Positions 37,407 to 45,731 of a DNA stretch of 64,000 nt are shown piece after piece. The DNA comes from Actinocatenispora rupis (GTDB taxonomy: Bacteria; Actinomycetota; Actinomycetes; Mycobacteriales; Micromonosporaceae). The position numbers and the translations under genes were made by a program. The first letter of the stretch is position 1. Each line of letters begins with the position of its first letter. The DNA lies in NCBI RefSeq assembly GCF_016861975.1, contig NZ_BOMB01000004.1, positions 62,001-126,000 on the forward strand, read 5' to 3'. Below the pieces are notes generated by a model. It was not told where the DNA came from. It saw only the letters and a list, made by a program, of their open reading frames with translations, and did not search any database.

Positions 37407-38054
37407 ATGATCCGGGCGTACCTGCTGGACGACCACGAGGTGGTCCGGCGCGGGCTGCGCGAGCTCCTGGAGTCGGCGGGCGACATCGAGGTGGTGGGCG
37501 AGTCGGGGTCGGCCGTCCAGGCGGTGCACCGGATCCCCGCGCTGCGCCCCGACGTCGCCGTACTCGACGCGCGGCTCCCGGACGGCAACGGCATCGACGT
37601 GTGCCGGCAGGTACGGTCGGTCGACCCGTCGATCCGGGCCCTGATCCTCACCTCGTACGAGGACGACGAGGCGCTGTTCGCGGCGATCATGGCCGGCGCG
37701 CACGGGTACGTGCTGAAGCAGGTCCGCGGCACCGACCTGGTCGACGCGGTACGCCGGGTCGCGGCGGGCCAGTCGCTGCTCGACCCGGCCGTGACCGAGC
37801 GCGTACTGGACCGGATCCGGCGCGGTCCCGAGCAGCCGGACGAGCTGCGCGAACTGACCGAGCAGGAGACGCGCATCCTCACCCTGATCGCCGAGGGCCT
37901 GACCAACCGGGCCATCGCGGGACGGATGCACCTGTCGGAGAAGACCGTCAAGAACTACGTGTCGAGCATCCTCGCGAAGCTGGGCCTGCACCGGCGTACC
38001 GAGGCGGCGGTGCTCGCGTCCCGGCTGCTCCGGCCCGACGACCCCGAGCACTGA
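37407..38054 (+). CDS. DevR/DosR-like response regulator
   Basis: 215 residues from ATG 37407. The receiver (YLLDDHEVVRRGLRELLE, phospho-acceptor D54 in VAVLDARLPDGNGIDVC, then LILTSYEDDEA, Lys in GYVLKQVRG) resembles DosR almost residue for residue in its motifs. The LuxR-type DNA-binding domain reads LTEQETRILTLIAEGLTNRA and LSEKTVKNYVSSILAKLGL. It should be phosphorylated by the kinase at 34629-36341 and activate stress genes, probably including the UspA and Acg genes beside it. Unlike mycobacterial devRS, the kinase and regulator are not adjacent; a UspA gene lies between them. Confidence 0.92.
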   Translation: MIRAYLLDDHEVVRRGLRELLESAGDIEVVGESGSAVQAVHRIPALRPDVAVLDARLPDGNGIDVCRQVRSVDPSIRALILTSYEDDEALFAAIMAGAHGYVLKQVRGTDLVDAVRRVAAGQSLLDPAVTERVLDRIRRGPEQPDELRELTEQETRILTLIAEGLTNRAIAGRMHLSEKTVKNYVSSILAKLGLHRRTEAAVLASRLLRPDDPEH

Positions 38055-38310
38055 CCGACCGCGGAATCCCCCGGTACTCCCGCGTGGCCGGTTAGCATGA
38101 TGGCCGCACCCGCGCCCGACACCGGTGCTCATCGCAGCGAGCGTGGAGCGAGCCGGCGTCAGGAAAAGGCGGCCCGGTGCAGCCGGGCGCTCGCGCCTCC
38201 GGGTGTGGTGAACGCACCGACCGGACCACCGGCGGCGGCGCTCCGCCGACCGCGGCACCGACCGACAACGCGAGCATCGGCGGCACAGTCCGCGGGGAAG
38301 GCCGACTGCG

Positions 38311-38844
38311 ATGACGTCTCCCACCACCGACCACGTCGAGCGGCTCGCCCGGCTGCTGCGCGAGGACCTGGCCGCCGCCGGGTTCGCCGTGCCGCACGGC
38401 CTCGCCCTGGAACTCGTCGCCCACCAGTTCGGCAGCCGCGACTGGACCGTGCTGGCCGCGGCGCTCGGGCGCACCGCGCCGGCGTCCGGGCCGGGCGTAC
38501 CGGTGCTGCGGGTGATGTCGGTGCCGACCGCGTTGCCGTTCTACGTCGACTACCTCGGTTTCACGCTCGACTGGGAGCACCGTTTCGAACCCGGCCTCCC
38601 GCTGTACGTGCAGGTCTCGCGCGCGGGGACGGTCCTGCACCTGTCCGAGCACCACGGCGACGGCAGCCCGCACGGCGTCGTCTGGATCCCCGTCACCGAC
38701 GTGTACGCGCTGCACGCCGAGCTGCGCGCGAAGCCCGACGCGCCGCTGCGGCCCGGGGTGGCGGCGGACGCGCCGGGCGGGCCGACGCTGGAGGTGATCG
38801 ACCCGTACGGCAACGTGCTGCGGTTCGCGCAGGCCGCGGACTGA
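38311..38844 (+). CDS. Glyoxalase-superfamily protein with N-terminal helical extension
   Basis: 177 residues from ATG 38311. The first 50 residues (VERLARLLREDLAAAGFAVP, then ELVAHQFGSRDWTVLAAAL) are the small domain often found before glyoxalase/bleomycin-resistance folds. The rest (VMSVPTALPFYVDYLGFTLDWEH, YVQVSRAGTVLHLSEHHGDG, LEVIDPYGNVLRFAQ) is a VOC domain. It may bind or detoxify a small molecule. The 256-base spacer before it (38055-38310) shows no gene. Confidence 0.82.
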   Translation: MTSPTTDHVERLARLLREDLAAAGFAVPHGLALELVAHQFGSRDWTVLAAALGRTAPASGPGVPVLRVMSVPTALPFYVDYLGFTLDWEHRFEPGLPLYVQVSRAGTVLHLSEHHGDGSPHGVVWIPVTDVYALHAELRAKPDAPLRPGVAADAPGGPTLEVIDPYGNVLRFAQAAD

Positions 38845-38967
38845 GGCGGGGCCGGGCGATGAGTTCACCGGTGCCGCGTCGTCTGCCGTGGTGATGGACG
38901 AACGGGCCGCCGCGGAGCGGGCCGGCGTGGGCGGGCACCGGCCACGAGATCATGAGGAGACACGGAG

Positions 38968-39540
38968 ATGCGCACACTGATCAGCACGGCCTTCATCTCG
39001 CTCGACGGCGTCGTCGAGGCGCCCGGCGGCGAGAGCGGCTACCGGAACGCGGGCTGGACGTTCAAGGACGTCGAGTTCGTGCCGGAGGCGTACGAGATCA
39101 AGGGGCGGGAGCAGCAGGAGTCCGCGGCGATGCTGCTGGGCCGGGTCAGCTACCAGGCGTTCAGCCCGGTGTGGCCGGACATGGCCGAGTTCGCCGAGTA
39201 CAAGGTGATGCCGAAGTACGTGGTGTCGAGCACGCTCGGCGACGGCGACCTGGTGTCGAACTGGGGCGAGACCACCATCCTGCGCAGCCTGGACGACGTC
39301 GCCGCGCTGAAGGAGACCGACGGCGGCCCGATCATCGTGCACGGCAGCGCCACCCTCAACCGCGGCCTGTCCGACGCCGGCCTGATCGACCGGTACCACC
39401 TGCTCGTGTTCCCGTTGCTGCTCGGCGCGGGCAAGCGGCTGTTCAGCGACACGGACAAGGACGCGCAGAAGCTCCGGCTCGTCGAGTCCGAGGCGTACTC
39501 CAACGGCGTCCAGAAGAACGTCTTCGACGTCGTCCGCTGA
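38968..39540 (+). CDS. Dihydrofolate reductase-family (RibD C-terminal-like) protein
   Basis: 190 residues from ATG 38968, with GAGGAGACACGGAG upstream. The start (TLISTAFISLDGVVEAPGGE), MLLGRVSYQAFSPVWP, IIVHGSATLNRGL and the end LLVFPLLLGAGKRLF are typical of the RibD_C/DHFR-like group of NADPH-dependent reductases. The substrate is unknown. It is a separate unit between the glyoxalase-like gene and an SDR gene. Confidence 0.88.
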   Translation: MRTLISTAFISLDGVVEAPGGESGYRNAGWTFKDVEFVPEAYEIKGREQQESAAMLLGRVSYQAFSPVWPDMAEFAEYKVMPKYVVSSTLGDGDLVSNWGETTILRSLDDVAALKETDGGPIIVHGSATLNRGLSDAGLIDRYHLLVFPLLLGAGKRLFSDTDKDAQKLRLVESEAYSNGVQKNVFDVVR

Positions 39541-39676
39541 TCCGTCACGCGGTCGGGTCGCTGCGGCGACGGCGCGCCGGGGCGTAGTACGCGAACCGGT
39601 CCCGGCGCCGCCGCGGTCCGCCTAGCGTGGTGCACGGGCCGGCGGCGGACCGGCCATGACCGAGCCGAGGAGCGCC

Positions 39677-40471
39677 GTGCACATCGACCTGTCCGGACGT
39701 ACCGCCCTGGTCAGTGGATCCACCCAGGGCATCGGCCTCGCCATCGCCGAACGCCTCGCCGACTGCGGCGCGCACGTCGTCGTCAACGGCCGCGACCCCG
39801 GCCGTACCGACGCGGCGGCGCGTGACCTCCGCTCCCGGGTACCCGCCGCGGAGGTCACGCCGGTCGCCGCCGACCTCGCCACCGCGGCCGGCGCAACCGA
39901 ACTGGCGCAACGGTTTCCCGCGCTCGACGTGGTCGTCAACAACCTCGGGATCTTCGGCGCCCGCCCGGCGCTGGAGATCGACGACGCCGAGTGGCTCCGG
40001 TACTTCGAGGTCAACGTGCTGTCCGCGGTACGCCTGATCCGCACGTACCTGCCGGGCATGATGGCGCGGCGGTGGGGCCGGGTGATCAGCATCGCCAGCG
40101 ACTCCGCGGTCGTCGTACCGGAAGAGATGATCCACTACGGGATGACGAAGACGGCGCTGCTGTCCGTGACGCGCGGGTTCGCCAAGGCCGCGCGCGGGTC
40201 CGGCGTCACCGTCAACAGCGTCATCGCCGGGCCCACCCACACCGCCGGCGTCGAGTCGTTCGTGGCCGAACTCGTCGGTGACGAGCTGCCGTGGGACGAG
40301 GCGCAGCGCGAGTTCATGCGCACCCACCGGCCGCTGTCGCTGATCGAACGGCTCATCGAACCGGCCGAGATCGCCAACCTCGTCGCGTACCTGGCGTCCG
40401 ACGCCGCGTCCGCCACCACCGGCGGCGCGCTGCGCGTCGACGGCGGCTATGTCGACTCGATCCTCCCCTGA
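39677..40471 (+). CDS. Short-chain dehydrogenase/reductase
   Basis: 264 residues from GTG 39677, chosen over ATG 39656 because GAGGAGCGCC lies directly before it. SDR motifs: SGSTQGIG (cofactor loop, with Ser in place of the usual Thr-Gly), VVNNLGIFG in place of NNAG, catalytic Ser in ISIASDS and YGMTK (Tyr/Lys). The end (EIANLVAYLASDAASATTGG, ALRVDGGY) is FabG-like. The substrate is unknown. A CTTG/CAAG hairpin overlaps its stop. Confidence 0.9.
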   Translation: MHIDLSGRTALVSGSTQGIGLAIAERLADCGAHVVVNGRDPGRTDAAARDLRSRVPAAEVTPVAADLATAAGATELAQRFPALDVVVNNLGIFGARPALEIDDAEWLRYFEVNVLSAVRLIRTYLPGMMARRWGRVISIASDSAVVVPEEMIHYGMTKTALLSVTRGFAKAARGSGVTVNSVIAGPTHTAGVESFVAELVGDELPWDEAQREFMRTHRPLSLIERLIEPAEIANLVAYLASDAASATTGGALRVDGGYVDSILP

Positions 40472-40496
40472 TCGTTCCCTTACGTAGCAAGGGATC
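40470..40496. repeat. CTTG/CAAG hairpin repeat at an SDR stop
   Basis: TTCCCTTACGTAGCAAGGGA sits inside GATC-flanked DNA beginning at the stop codon. Outer GATC/GATC and inner CCCTT/AAGGG arms are inverted. It is likely a terminator-like member of the same family as 19792 and 36346. Confidence 0.7.
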
Positions 40497-40641
40497 TGTC
40501 GCGATCGGTGGACCGCCGACCGCGGGCGACGGGGCCGGCCAGGCGTGAAATCCGGGCCCGGCGGGTACGAGTCGGTCGACAGGGTGGACGCGACCCGGCG
40601 GTTGTACGTCGCGTCCCGCAGGCTCGGAGCTGGGAGGCGCG

Positions 40642-41076
40642 ATGTACCGGACGATCGTCGTGGCGGTCGGCGGGTCGGACGACTCGACGCGGACGGTGGC
40701 GCACGCCGCCGACCTCGCCGCGGGACTCGGCTCCCGCGTCGTCGTCCTGCACGTACGGGCGATCGACGCCGACATGCCGGTACCCGGCGCCGTACCGACC
40801 GGAGCCACCATCGTCCAGGAGGACGCCCGCACCGCCGACGAGGTCGTCGACACGGCCCTCGCCGTACTCTCCGCCGCCGGCGTCACCGCCGAGGCCGACG
40901 TCGCCGACGCCATGCGCACCGAAGTGCCCCGGGCGATCCTCGAACTCGCCGGCAAGCACCAGGCCGACCTCATCCTCACCGGCATGCACCAGCGCGGCCT
41001 GCTCGGCTCCCTCGTCGGCAGCATCGGCGACCGCGTCGCCCGGCACGCCGACTGCCCCGTCCTCCTCGTCCCCTGA
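40642..41076 (+). CDS. Universal stress protein, single UspA domain
   Basis: 144 residues from ATG 40642, after GGGAGGCG. It starts YRTIVVAVGGSDDSTRTVAH and ends with the ATP-binding GMHQRGLLGSLVGSIGDRVAR and DCPVLLVP. It is a third UspA in the region, possibly part of the same stress regulon, but more distant from the DevRS-like genes. Confidence 0.92.
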   Translation: MYRTIVVAVGGSDDSTRTVAHAADLAAGLGSRVVVLHVRAIDADMPVPGAVPTGATIVQEDARTADEVVDTALAVLSAAGVTAEADVADAMRTEVPRAILELAGKHQADLILTGMHQRGLLGSLVGSIGDRVARHADCPVLLVP

Positions 41077-41402
41077 GCGCTCCAACCCTTCCGGTACTCC
41101 AGCGCCGACGCCGCGGGTCGGGTTCCGCCGGTGCGGGGTGGCTGCCCACACGGGCAGCAACGGTTGCCGGGCGTACCCCGTTGCAGGATGGATCCGTTTT
41201 CCCCCAACGGTTTCCGCACCGGGATGCCTCGACGTGAACCGACGCATCGAATGTTTCGGCCCGACCTGCGGGGCTGGATGCCACGGGTGACGGACGCCGC
41301 GGTGGATGCGACCGCGGGCTTCGTTGGTCGCTGGTTTCCGTTGCGGCCAACGGGGTTTGGCCGCGGGCGTGCGGTGACACCGGGGAATCGAGGTCGCAGC
41401 GC
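41077..41402. other. Non-coding spacer with hairpin repeats
   Basis: No coding bias is sustained. Two or three diverged copies of the short hairpin repeat occur (41190-41214 with GGATCCGTTTTCCCCCAACG, and 41334-41360 with TTTCCGTTGCGGCCAACGGG). The region leads into a decayed ABC-transporter fragment. Confidence 0.45.
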
Positions 41403-41603
41403 CGGTTCACGCGGGCCGCCGCGGACCGGATCGTGGTGCTGTCCGCCGGCCGCGTCGCCGAGTCCGGTACGCACGACGACCTGCTCGCCGCGGGCGGCAC
41501 GTGCGCGACGCTCTGGGCGGTCGGGACCCGTCGAGCGCGATGCGCGTCGGGCCAGTCGAGCGGGGCGGGCGTCAGCGCCCGTCGAGGGCGTCGAGCAGGG
41601 TGA
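41403..41603 (+). pseudogene. Remnant of an ABC exporter ATPase (C-terminal end only)
   Basis: In the frame ending at 41603 the translation contains RFTRAAADRIVVLSAGRVAE followed by SGTHDDLLAAGGTCATLWAV. This is the segment after the H-loop in MsbA/LmrA-type exporters (normally RLSTVRxADRIVVLxxGRVxExGTHxELL). No Walker A, signature or Walker B precedes it, and no start codon fits. It is a remnant of about 45 codons left by a deletion. Its tail runs into the convergent HxlR-fusion gene. Confidence 0.65.
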
Positions 41604-42450
41604 GCGCGTCGCCGACCGAACCGGCCGGGTCGGCGACCGGGTAGAGCACGCCGCGGACCGTACGGCCCCGGTCGACGAGCAGCGTCAGCCGCTTCAACCG
41701 GTCCACCCCGGCGGCCCGGAAGGTCGGTAGCCGCAACGCCGCCGCCAGCCCCAGCTCCGCGTCCGACAGCAGCGGGAACCGGATCCCCTCGTACTCCGCG
41801 AACGCGTCGAGCTGGTCGACCCGCTGCGTGCTCACCCCGCGCACGCTCACCCCGCGCCGCTCGAACTCCCCCGCCCGGTCCCGGTACGTCCGGGACTCCA
41901 GCGTGCAGCCCGGCGCACCGGGGATCGCCGACCAGCCCGGCGGGTACCCCTGGGTGTCGGGCGGGTACGCGCCGGGGAAGCAGTAGAGCACCGTCCAGGG
42001 GGTGCCGGCGACCGGGTCGAGGCCGTCGGAGCCGTGTCCGAGCCGCAGCTCCGGTACGCGGGTGCCGACCAGCGCGTGCGCGTGGCGTACCTCGGCGGAG
42101 CCCTCGGCGCCGGTGGCGGTGAGGCTGCCGTCGCCCGACACGTACCGCGTGCCCCAGTTCTGGAGGGCGATCAGCACGGGCAGCAGCCCCTGCCCCGCCG
42201 CCGTCAGGTGGTACTCGTGGCGCGGCGGATGCTCGGAGTAGCGCCGGGTGGCCAGGACGCCGTGGTCGACGAGCGCGGCGAGGCGCTGGGCGAGGACCTT
42301 GCGGCTGACGCCGAGGCCGGCGGCGAGCGCGTCGAAGCGGTGCGTGCCGCCGGCGACGTCGCGTACGACGAGGAGGGTCCACCAGTCGCCGACGACGCCG
42401 AGCGCCTGCGCGATCGCGCAGTCGTCGCCCGCCAGCTCGGAATACCGCAT
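41572..42450 (-). CDS. HxlR regulator fused to a peroxiredoxin domain
   Basis: 292 residues from ATG 42450. Residues 1-105 are an HxlR winged helix (CAIAQALGVVGDWWTLLVVR, GVSRKVLAQRLAALVDHGVL, YHLTAAGQGLLPVL), with the conserved N-terminal Cys at C11 used for redox sensing in HypR-type members. Residues about 130-292 are an AhpC/TSA-like peroxiredoxin with C182 in GAPGCTLESRTYRD. The resolving Cys seen in many PrxQ proteins is absent, so it would be a 1-Cys type. The fusion suggests direct peroxide or electrophile sensing. It is divergent from an MFS exporter over a 25-bp palindrome. Confidence 0.88.
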   Translation of the reverse strand: MRYSELAGDDCAIAQALGVVGDWWTLLVVRDVAGGTHRFDALAAGLGVSRKVLAQRLAALVDHGVLATRRYSEHPPRHEYHLTAAGQGLLPVLIALQNWGTRYVSGDGSLTATGAEGSAEVRHAHALVGTRVPELRLGHGSDGLDPVAGTPWTVLYCFPGAYPPDTQGYPPGWSAIPGAPGCTLESRTYRDRAGEFERRGVSVRGVSTQRVDQLDAFAEYEGIRFPLLSDAELGLAAALRLPTFRAAGVDRLKRLTLLVDRGRTVRGVLYPVADPAGSVGDALTLLDALDGR

Positions 42451-42476
42451 CGTCTCACCCCCGCCGCCCCCATTAT

Positions 42477-42501
42477 AGTGAGTTCCCATTGGGAACTTAC
42501 T
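42477..42501. promoter_or_regulatory. 25-bp palindrome, probable HxlR operator
   Basis: The segment reads AGTGAGTTCCCATTGGGAAC then TTACT; its arms match its reverse complement except at one pair and the centre. It lies between the HxlR-peroxiredoxin gene and the MFS gene, 17 bases from the MFS start, so one protein could control both directions. Confidence 0.82.
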
Positions 42502-42517
42502 AGTCGAGGGGTGGCCC

Positions 42518-43750
42518 GTGGCGACCATCGAACGAAAGCGTCACCGCGCGGCCACCACCTTCTGGCGGTACTGGACGGCCTCGACGGTCAGCAGCGTCGG
42601 CGACGCCGTCACCGCGGTCGCGCTGCCGCTCGTTGCCGTGCAGGTGCTGGGCGCCAGCACGTTCGAGGTCAGCCTCATCACCGCCGCCGGGTACGTCGCA
42701 TGGCTGCTCATCGGGTTGCCCGCCGGCGTCCTCGTGGCCCGGCTACCGCTGCGCGGCACGCAGGTCGCGATGGACCTGGTGCGGGCCGCCGCGCTGGCGT
42801 CCGTACCGGTCGCGGCGGTGTTCGGGGTGCTGGGGCTGCCGCAGCTCGTCGTCGTCGCGCTCGTCGTCGGCCTCGCCGGCGTCGTGTTCTTCGTCGGCAA
42901 CGCCACGCTGCTGCCCGCGATCGTGCCCGCCGGGCAGCTCACCGCCCGCAACAGCCTCACCTCCGGCACCCAGGCCGTCACCCAGCTCAGCGGGCCGTCG
43001 CTCGGCGGCATCCTGGTACAGGCGGTCGGCGGGGTCGGCAGCCTGCTCGTCGACGTGGCCAGCTACCTGGTCTCCGCGGTGCTGCTCGCCGGCATGCCGC
43101 GGCCCGCGCGCGACACCGCCGCCGTACGGCGCGATCCGCCGCTCGCGATGATCGCCGCCGGCCTCCGGTACGTGACGCGCCACCGAGTGATGCGCTCCTG
43201 CGTCGCCGCCGCGACCCTCGCGAACTTCGTGTGCGGCGCGCTGCTCGCCCTCACCCCCGTGTACCTGGTCCGTTCGCTCGGCGCGTCGGCCGGGCTGGTC
43301 GGCGTACTGGTGGCCGCCGAGGGGATCGGCAGCCTCGTCGGCGCCGCACTCACCCCGCGGCTCGCCCGCCGTGTCGGTACCGGTCGGGCGCTGGTGGGCG
43401 CGAGCCTCGCCGGTGCGGTCCTCGCGCTGCTGATGCCGGTCGCCGGGCACGGCTGGGGACTCCTCGCGTTCGCCGCTGGCAACGCCGGGTACGCGGGCGG
43501 GGTCGTGGTCCTCAGCGTCCTCACCCGTACGCACCGGCAGACCACGACACCGCCCGAGCTGCTGTCCCGGGTGATGGCCACGGTCCGGTTCGTGTCCTGG
43601 GGCGCGATCCCGCTCGGCGCGCTCGCCGCCGGCGGCGTCGCCACGCTGCTCGGCAACCGCGGCGCGGTGGCGCTGACCTGTGCCCTGGCCTTCGCCGTAC
43701 CGGCGGTGCTGCTGGCCGGTCCGGTCCGCCGGCTCCGCGACCTCGACTGA
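42518..43750 (+). CDS. MFS transporter (EntS/MFS_3-like exporter)
   Basis: 410 residues from GTG 42518. About twelve transmembrane helices. The start RYWTASTVSSVGDAVTAVAL-PLVAVQVLGASTFEVSL and the second-helix ending GLPAGVLVARLPLR are typical of the MFS_3 group of small-molecule exporters, as is ARNSLTSGTQAVTQLSGPSL. The substrate is unknown. It is probably controlled by the HxlR-peroxiredoxin fusion through the palindrome at 42477-42501, so it may export a redox-active or electrophilic compound. Confidence 0.9.
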   Translation: MATIERKRHRAATTFWRYWTASTVSSVGDAVTAVALPLVAVQVLGASTFEVSLITAAGYVAWLLIGLPAGVLVARLPLRGTQVAMDLVRAAALASVPVAAVFGVLGLPQLVVVALVVGLAGVVFFVGNATLLPAIVPAGQLTARNSLTSGTQAVTQLSGPSLGGILVQAVGGVGSLLVDVASYLVSAVLLAGMPRPARDTAAVRRDPPLAMIAAGLRYVTRHRVMRSCVAAATLANFVCGALLALTPVYLVRSLGASAGLVGVLVAAEGIGSLVGAALTPRLARRVGTGRALVGASLAGAVLALLMPVAGHGWGLLAFAAGNAGYAGGVVVLSVLTRTHRQTTTPPELLSRVMATVRFVSWGAIPLGALAAGGVATLLGNRGAVALTCALAFAVPAVLLAGPVRRLRDLD

Positions 43751-43763
43751 GGACCGGCGTTCC

Positions 43764-45041
43764 TCAGAGCAGGTTCTTGTACAGCACGCCGTCCTTCATG
43801 CTGGCCACCAGCGAGGTCTCCGGGGTGGCGAGCAGGTCGAGGCGGTCGAGGGGGTTGCCGTCCACGAGCAGCAGGTCGGCGAGCGCCCCCTCGGCGACCA
43901 CCCCGAGCGTCCCCGGGTACGGGTTGCGCGGGCCGCTCATCGCGAGCAGTTCCGCGTTGGCCGAGGTGGCCATCCGCAGGACCTGCGCCGGGGTGAACCA
44001 GCGGGTCATCTTGGCGAGCTGCGCGCCCTGCCGGGTGGCGAGCTTCGCGTCGAACAGCGTGTCGGTCCCCCACGCCAGGCGCACCTGGTACCGCTGGGCC
44101 AGCTCGTACGCGATGTCGGTGCCGTGTACGACGGCGAGCTGCTTGGCGCGGCCGGCGGGGCTCGGGATCGGGATCGCGTCCTCGTCGTCGAGGAACGGTT
44201 GCAGGCTCCACCACGCGTCCTTCTCGGCGATCAGCGCGACGGTCTCCTCGTCGAGGAGGTGCCCGTGGTCGACGCACCGCACCCCGGCGTGCAGCGCCTG
44301 CCGCACCGACCGCGGCGTGTACGCGTGGACCAGCACGTACGTGCCCCAGTTCGCGGCAGCGTCCACGGCGGCGCGCAGCTCCGGCTCGGTGTACTCGGTG
44401 ACGTCGATCGGATCGTACGGGGAGGCGACGCCGCCGCCGGCCATCAGCTTGATCTGGCTGGCGCCGCCGCGGAGCTGTTCGCGGGTGGCGCGCAGGACCT
44501 CGGTGGTGCCGTCGGCGATCGCGGTGGCGCCGACGAGTTCGCTGTGCGAGAGCCAGCCGCACGACCCGCGCGGCGTCTCGTACGGGGCACGGAAGTCGCC
44601 GTGCCCGGAGGTCTGCGAGATCATCGCGCCGGACGGCCAGATTCGTGGCCCCGCAACGAGTCCCTCGTCGATGGCCTGCTTGATGCCGAACGTCGGGCCG
44701 CCGCAGTCGCGGGCACTGGTGAACCCGCGCTGCAGCATCTCGCCCGCCGCCACCCCACCCCGCACCGCGATGTACTCGGGTGCCGCGAGCGTCACCGCCG
44801 CGAGCGGCACCGTACCGAAGGCGATGTGGGTGTGCGCGTCGATGAGACCGGGCATCAGGACGCGGCCACCGCCGTCGAGTACGCGGGTGGTCGGGTCGGT
44901 GCCGGAATCGGCTGCGGTGGGCGCGATCGACCGGATCAGGTTGCCGGAGACGACGACGTCGCTCGGCCCGGACAGCGTGTCGGACCGGCCGTCGAACACC
45001 CGCACGTCCCGGAAGACGATGTCGCCGCCGGCCTCCGCCAC
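43764..45041 (-). CDS. Amidohydrolase family protein
   Basis: 425 residues from GTG 45041. The metal-binding LIDAHTHI is near residue 66, and further ligands are in VLVHAYTPRS, CVDHGHLL and the Asp of LAWGTDTLF. This is the amidohydrolase/imidazolonepropionase-like group, which includes Xaa-Pro dipeptidases and cyclic-imide hydrolases. The C-terminal composite β-domain (PGTLGVVAEGALADLLLVDG) is complete. The substrate is unclear. It is convergent with the MFS gene. The next spacer (45042-45731) is rich in repeats. Confidence 0.9.
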   Translation of the reverse strand: MAEAGGDIVFRDVRVFDGRSDTLSGPSDVVVSGNLIRSIAPTAADSGTDPTTRVLDGGGRVLMPGLIDAHTHIAFGTVPLAAVTLAAPEYIAVRGGVAAGEMLQRGFTSARDCGGPTFGIKQAIDEGLVAGPRIWPSGAMISQTSGHGDFRAPYETPRGSCGWLSHSELVGATAIADGTTEVLRATREQLRGGASQIKLMAGGGVASPYDPIDVTEYTEPELRAAVDAAANWGTYVLVHAYTPRSVRQALHAGVRCVDHGHLLDEETVALIAEKDAWWSLQPFLDDEDAIPIPSPAGRAKQLAVVHGTDIAYELAQRYQVRLAWGTDTLFDAKLATRQGAQLAKMTRWFTPAQVLRMATSANAELLAMSGPRNPYPGTLGVVAEGALADLLLVDGNPLDRLDLLATPETSLVASMKDGVLYKNLL

Positions 45042-45143
45042 GCGAACCCCCTGGTACGACGCCGTAGTTCCGTCGTGCCGACTCTAGCCACGGCGCGCCC
45101 CCGACCGGACCGGAACGCCGAACGCCGGCACCCCGCCCGTACT

Positions 45144-45156
45144 GTCCACAGTGGAC
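45144..45156. repeat. GTCCACAGTGGAC palindrome
   Basis: A perfect 13-bp odd palindrome in the spacer upstream of the amidohydrolase gene. Identical or reverse-complement copies lie at 6435-6447, 6879-6891 and 60779-60791; near copies lie at 13899-13909 (inside a gene) and 19709-19719. Confidence 0.7.
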
Positions 45157-45470
45157 TCAGTTGGCCGGGTGGGCGGCGTCGGCGGGCCGCGGGGGTGGGG
45201 GTGGCCTGGATCGTGCCGCCGAGCGCGGTGTCGGTGAGCACGCGCGTCAGGTCGGTGTCGAGAGCGTGGCCGGCGGCGTCGCGGACCGGGCCGGCGTCCT
45301 CGCGGCCGACCCAGGCGACGGCGGCGAGCCACGGCACCGCCATCGCCAACCAGACCGCGCACACCGGCTCGCCGCACCCACGGTTCGACGAGCGTCGAGA
45401 TCGGTGTGGTTGAGCCGGTTCCGGTGGATCGCTGAGCCGTCAGGCTGACGTGGTCGGGGCGGAGCCGGCG

Positions 45471-45512
45471 GACTGTGGACTGTGGACTGTGGACTGTGGA
45501 CTGTGGACTGTG
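45471..45512. repeat. Six perfect tandem copies of GACTGTG
   Basis: The 7-nt unit is repeated six times without error, immediately before the AT-rich inverted repeat at 45542. The unit resembles half of the GTCCACAGTGGAC palindrome (CTGTGGAC). Such perfect short tandem arrays usually vary in number between strains. Confidence 0.85.
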
Positions 45513-45541
45513 GGGCAATTGTCGCTTTTCCTGATTGTTCA

Positions 45542-45586
45542 ATTGTTCAACTGTCTCATTGTTCAACAGTTGGACAGTTGAACAAT
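45542..45586. repeat. AT-rich inverted repeat, TTGTTCAA family, copy C
   Basis: ATTGTTCAACTGTC (45542-45555) and GACAGTTGAACAAT (45573-45586) are perfect 14-bp inverted arms with a 17-nt centre. An extra ATTGTTCA unit precedes the left arm. The centre (TCATTGTTCAACAGTTG) resembles copies A and B. No gene spans it; the rest of 45042-45731 has no coding bias. Confidence 0.85.
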
Positions 45587-45689
45587 CGATTCCTGACTCA
45601 CCGCATGCCACCGCGCGCGACACACGCCACCTCACGCCGCAACCCGCACCCGTCGGCCGCCGGCGCACCACCCCCAACCTCCGAACATT

Positions 45690-45704
45690 TTCCAGTAGCT
45701 GGAA
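45690..45704. promoter_or_regulatory. Probable operator of the TetR gene
   Basis: TTCCAGTAGCTGGAA has perfect 6-bp arms around TAG and lies 27 bases upstream of the TetR start. An autoregulatory TetR site would be expected here. Confidence 0.75.
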
Positions 45705-45731
45705 CTTTCCCGATGATGTACGTTGGTCGCC

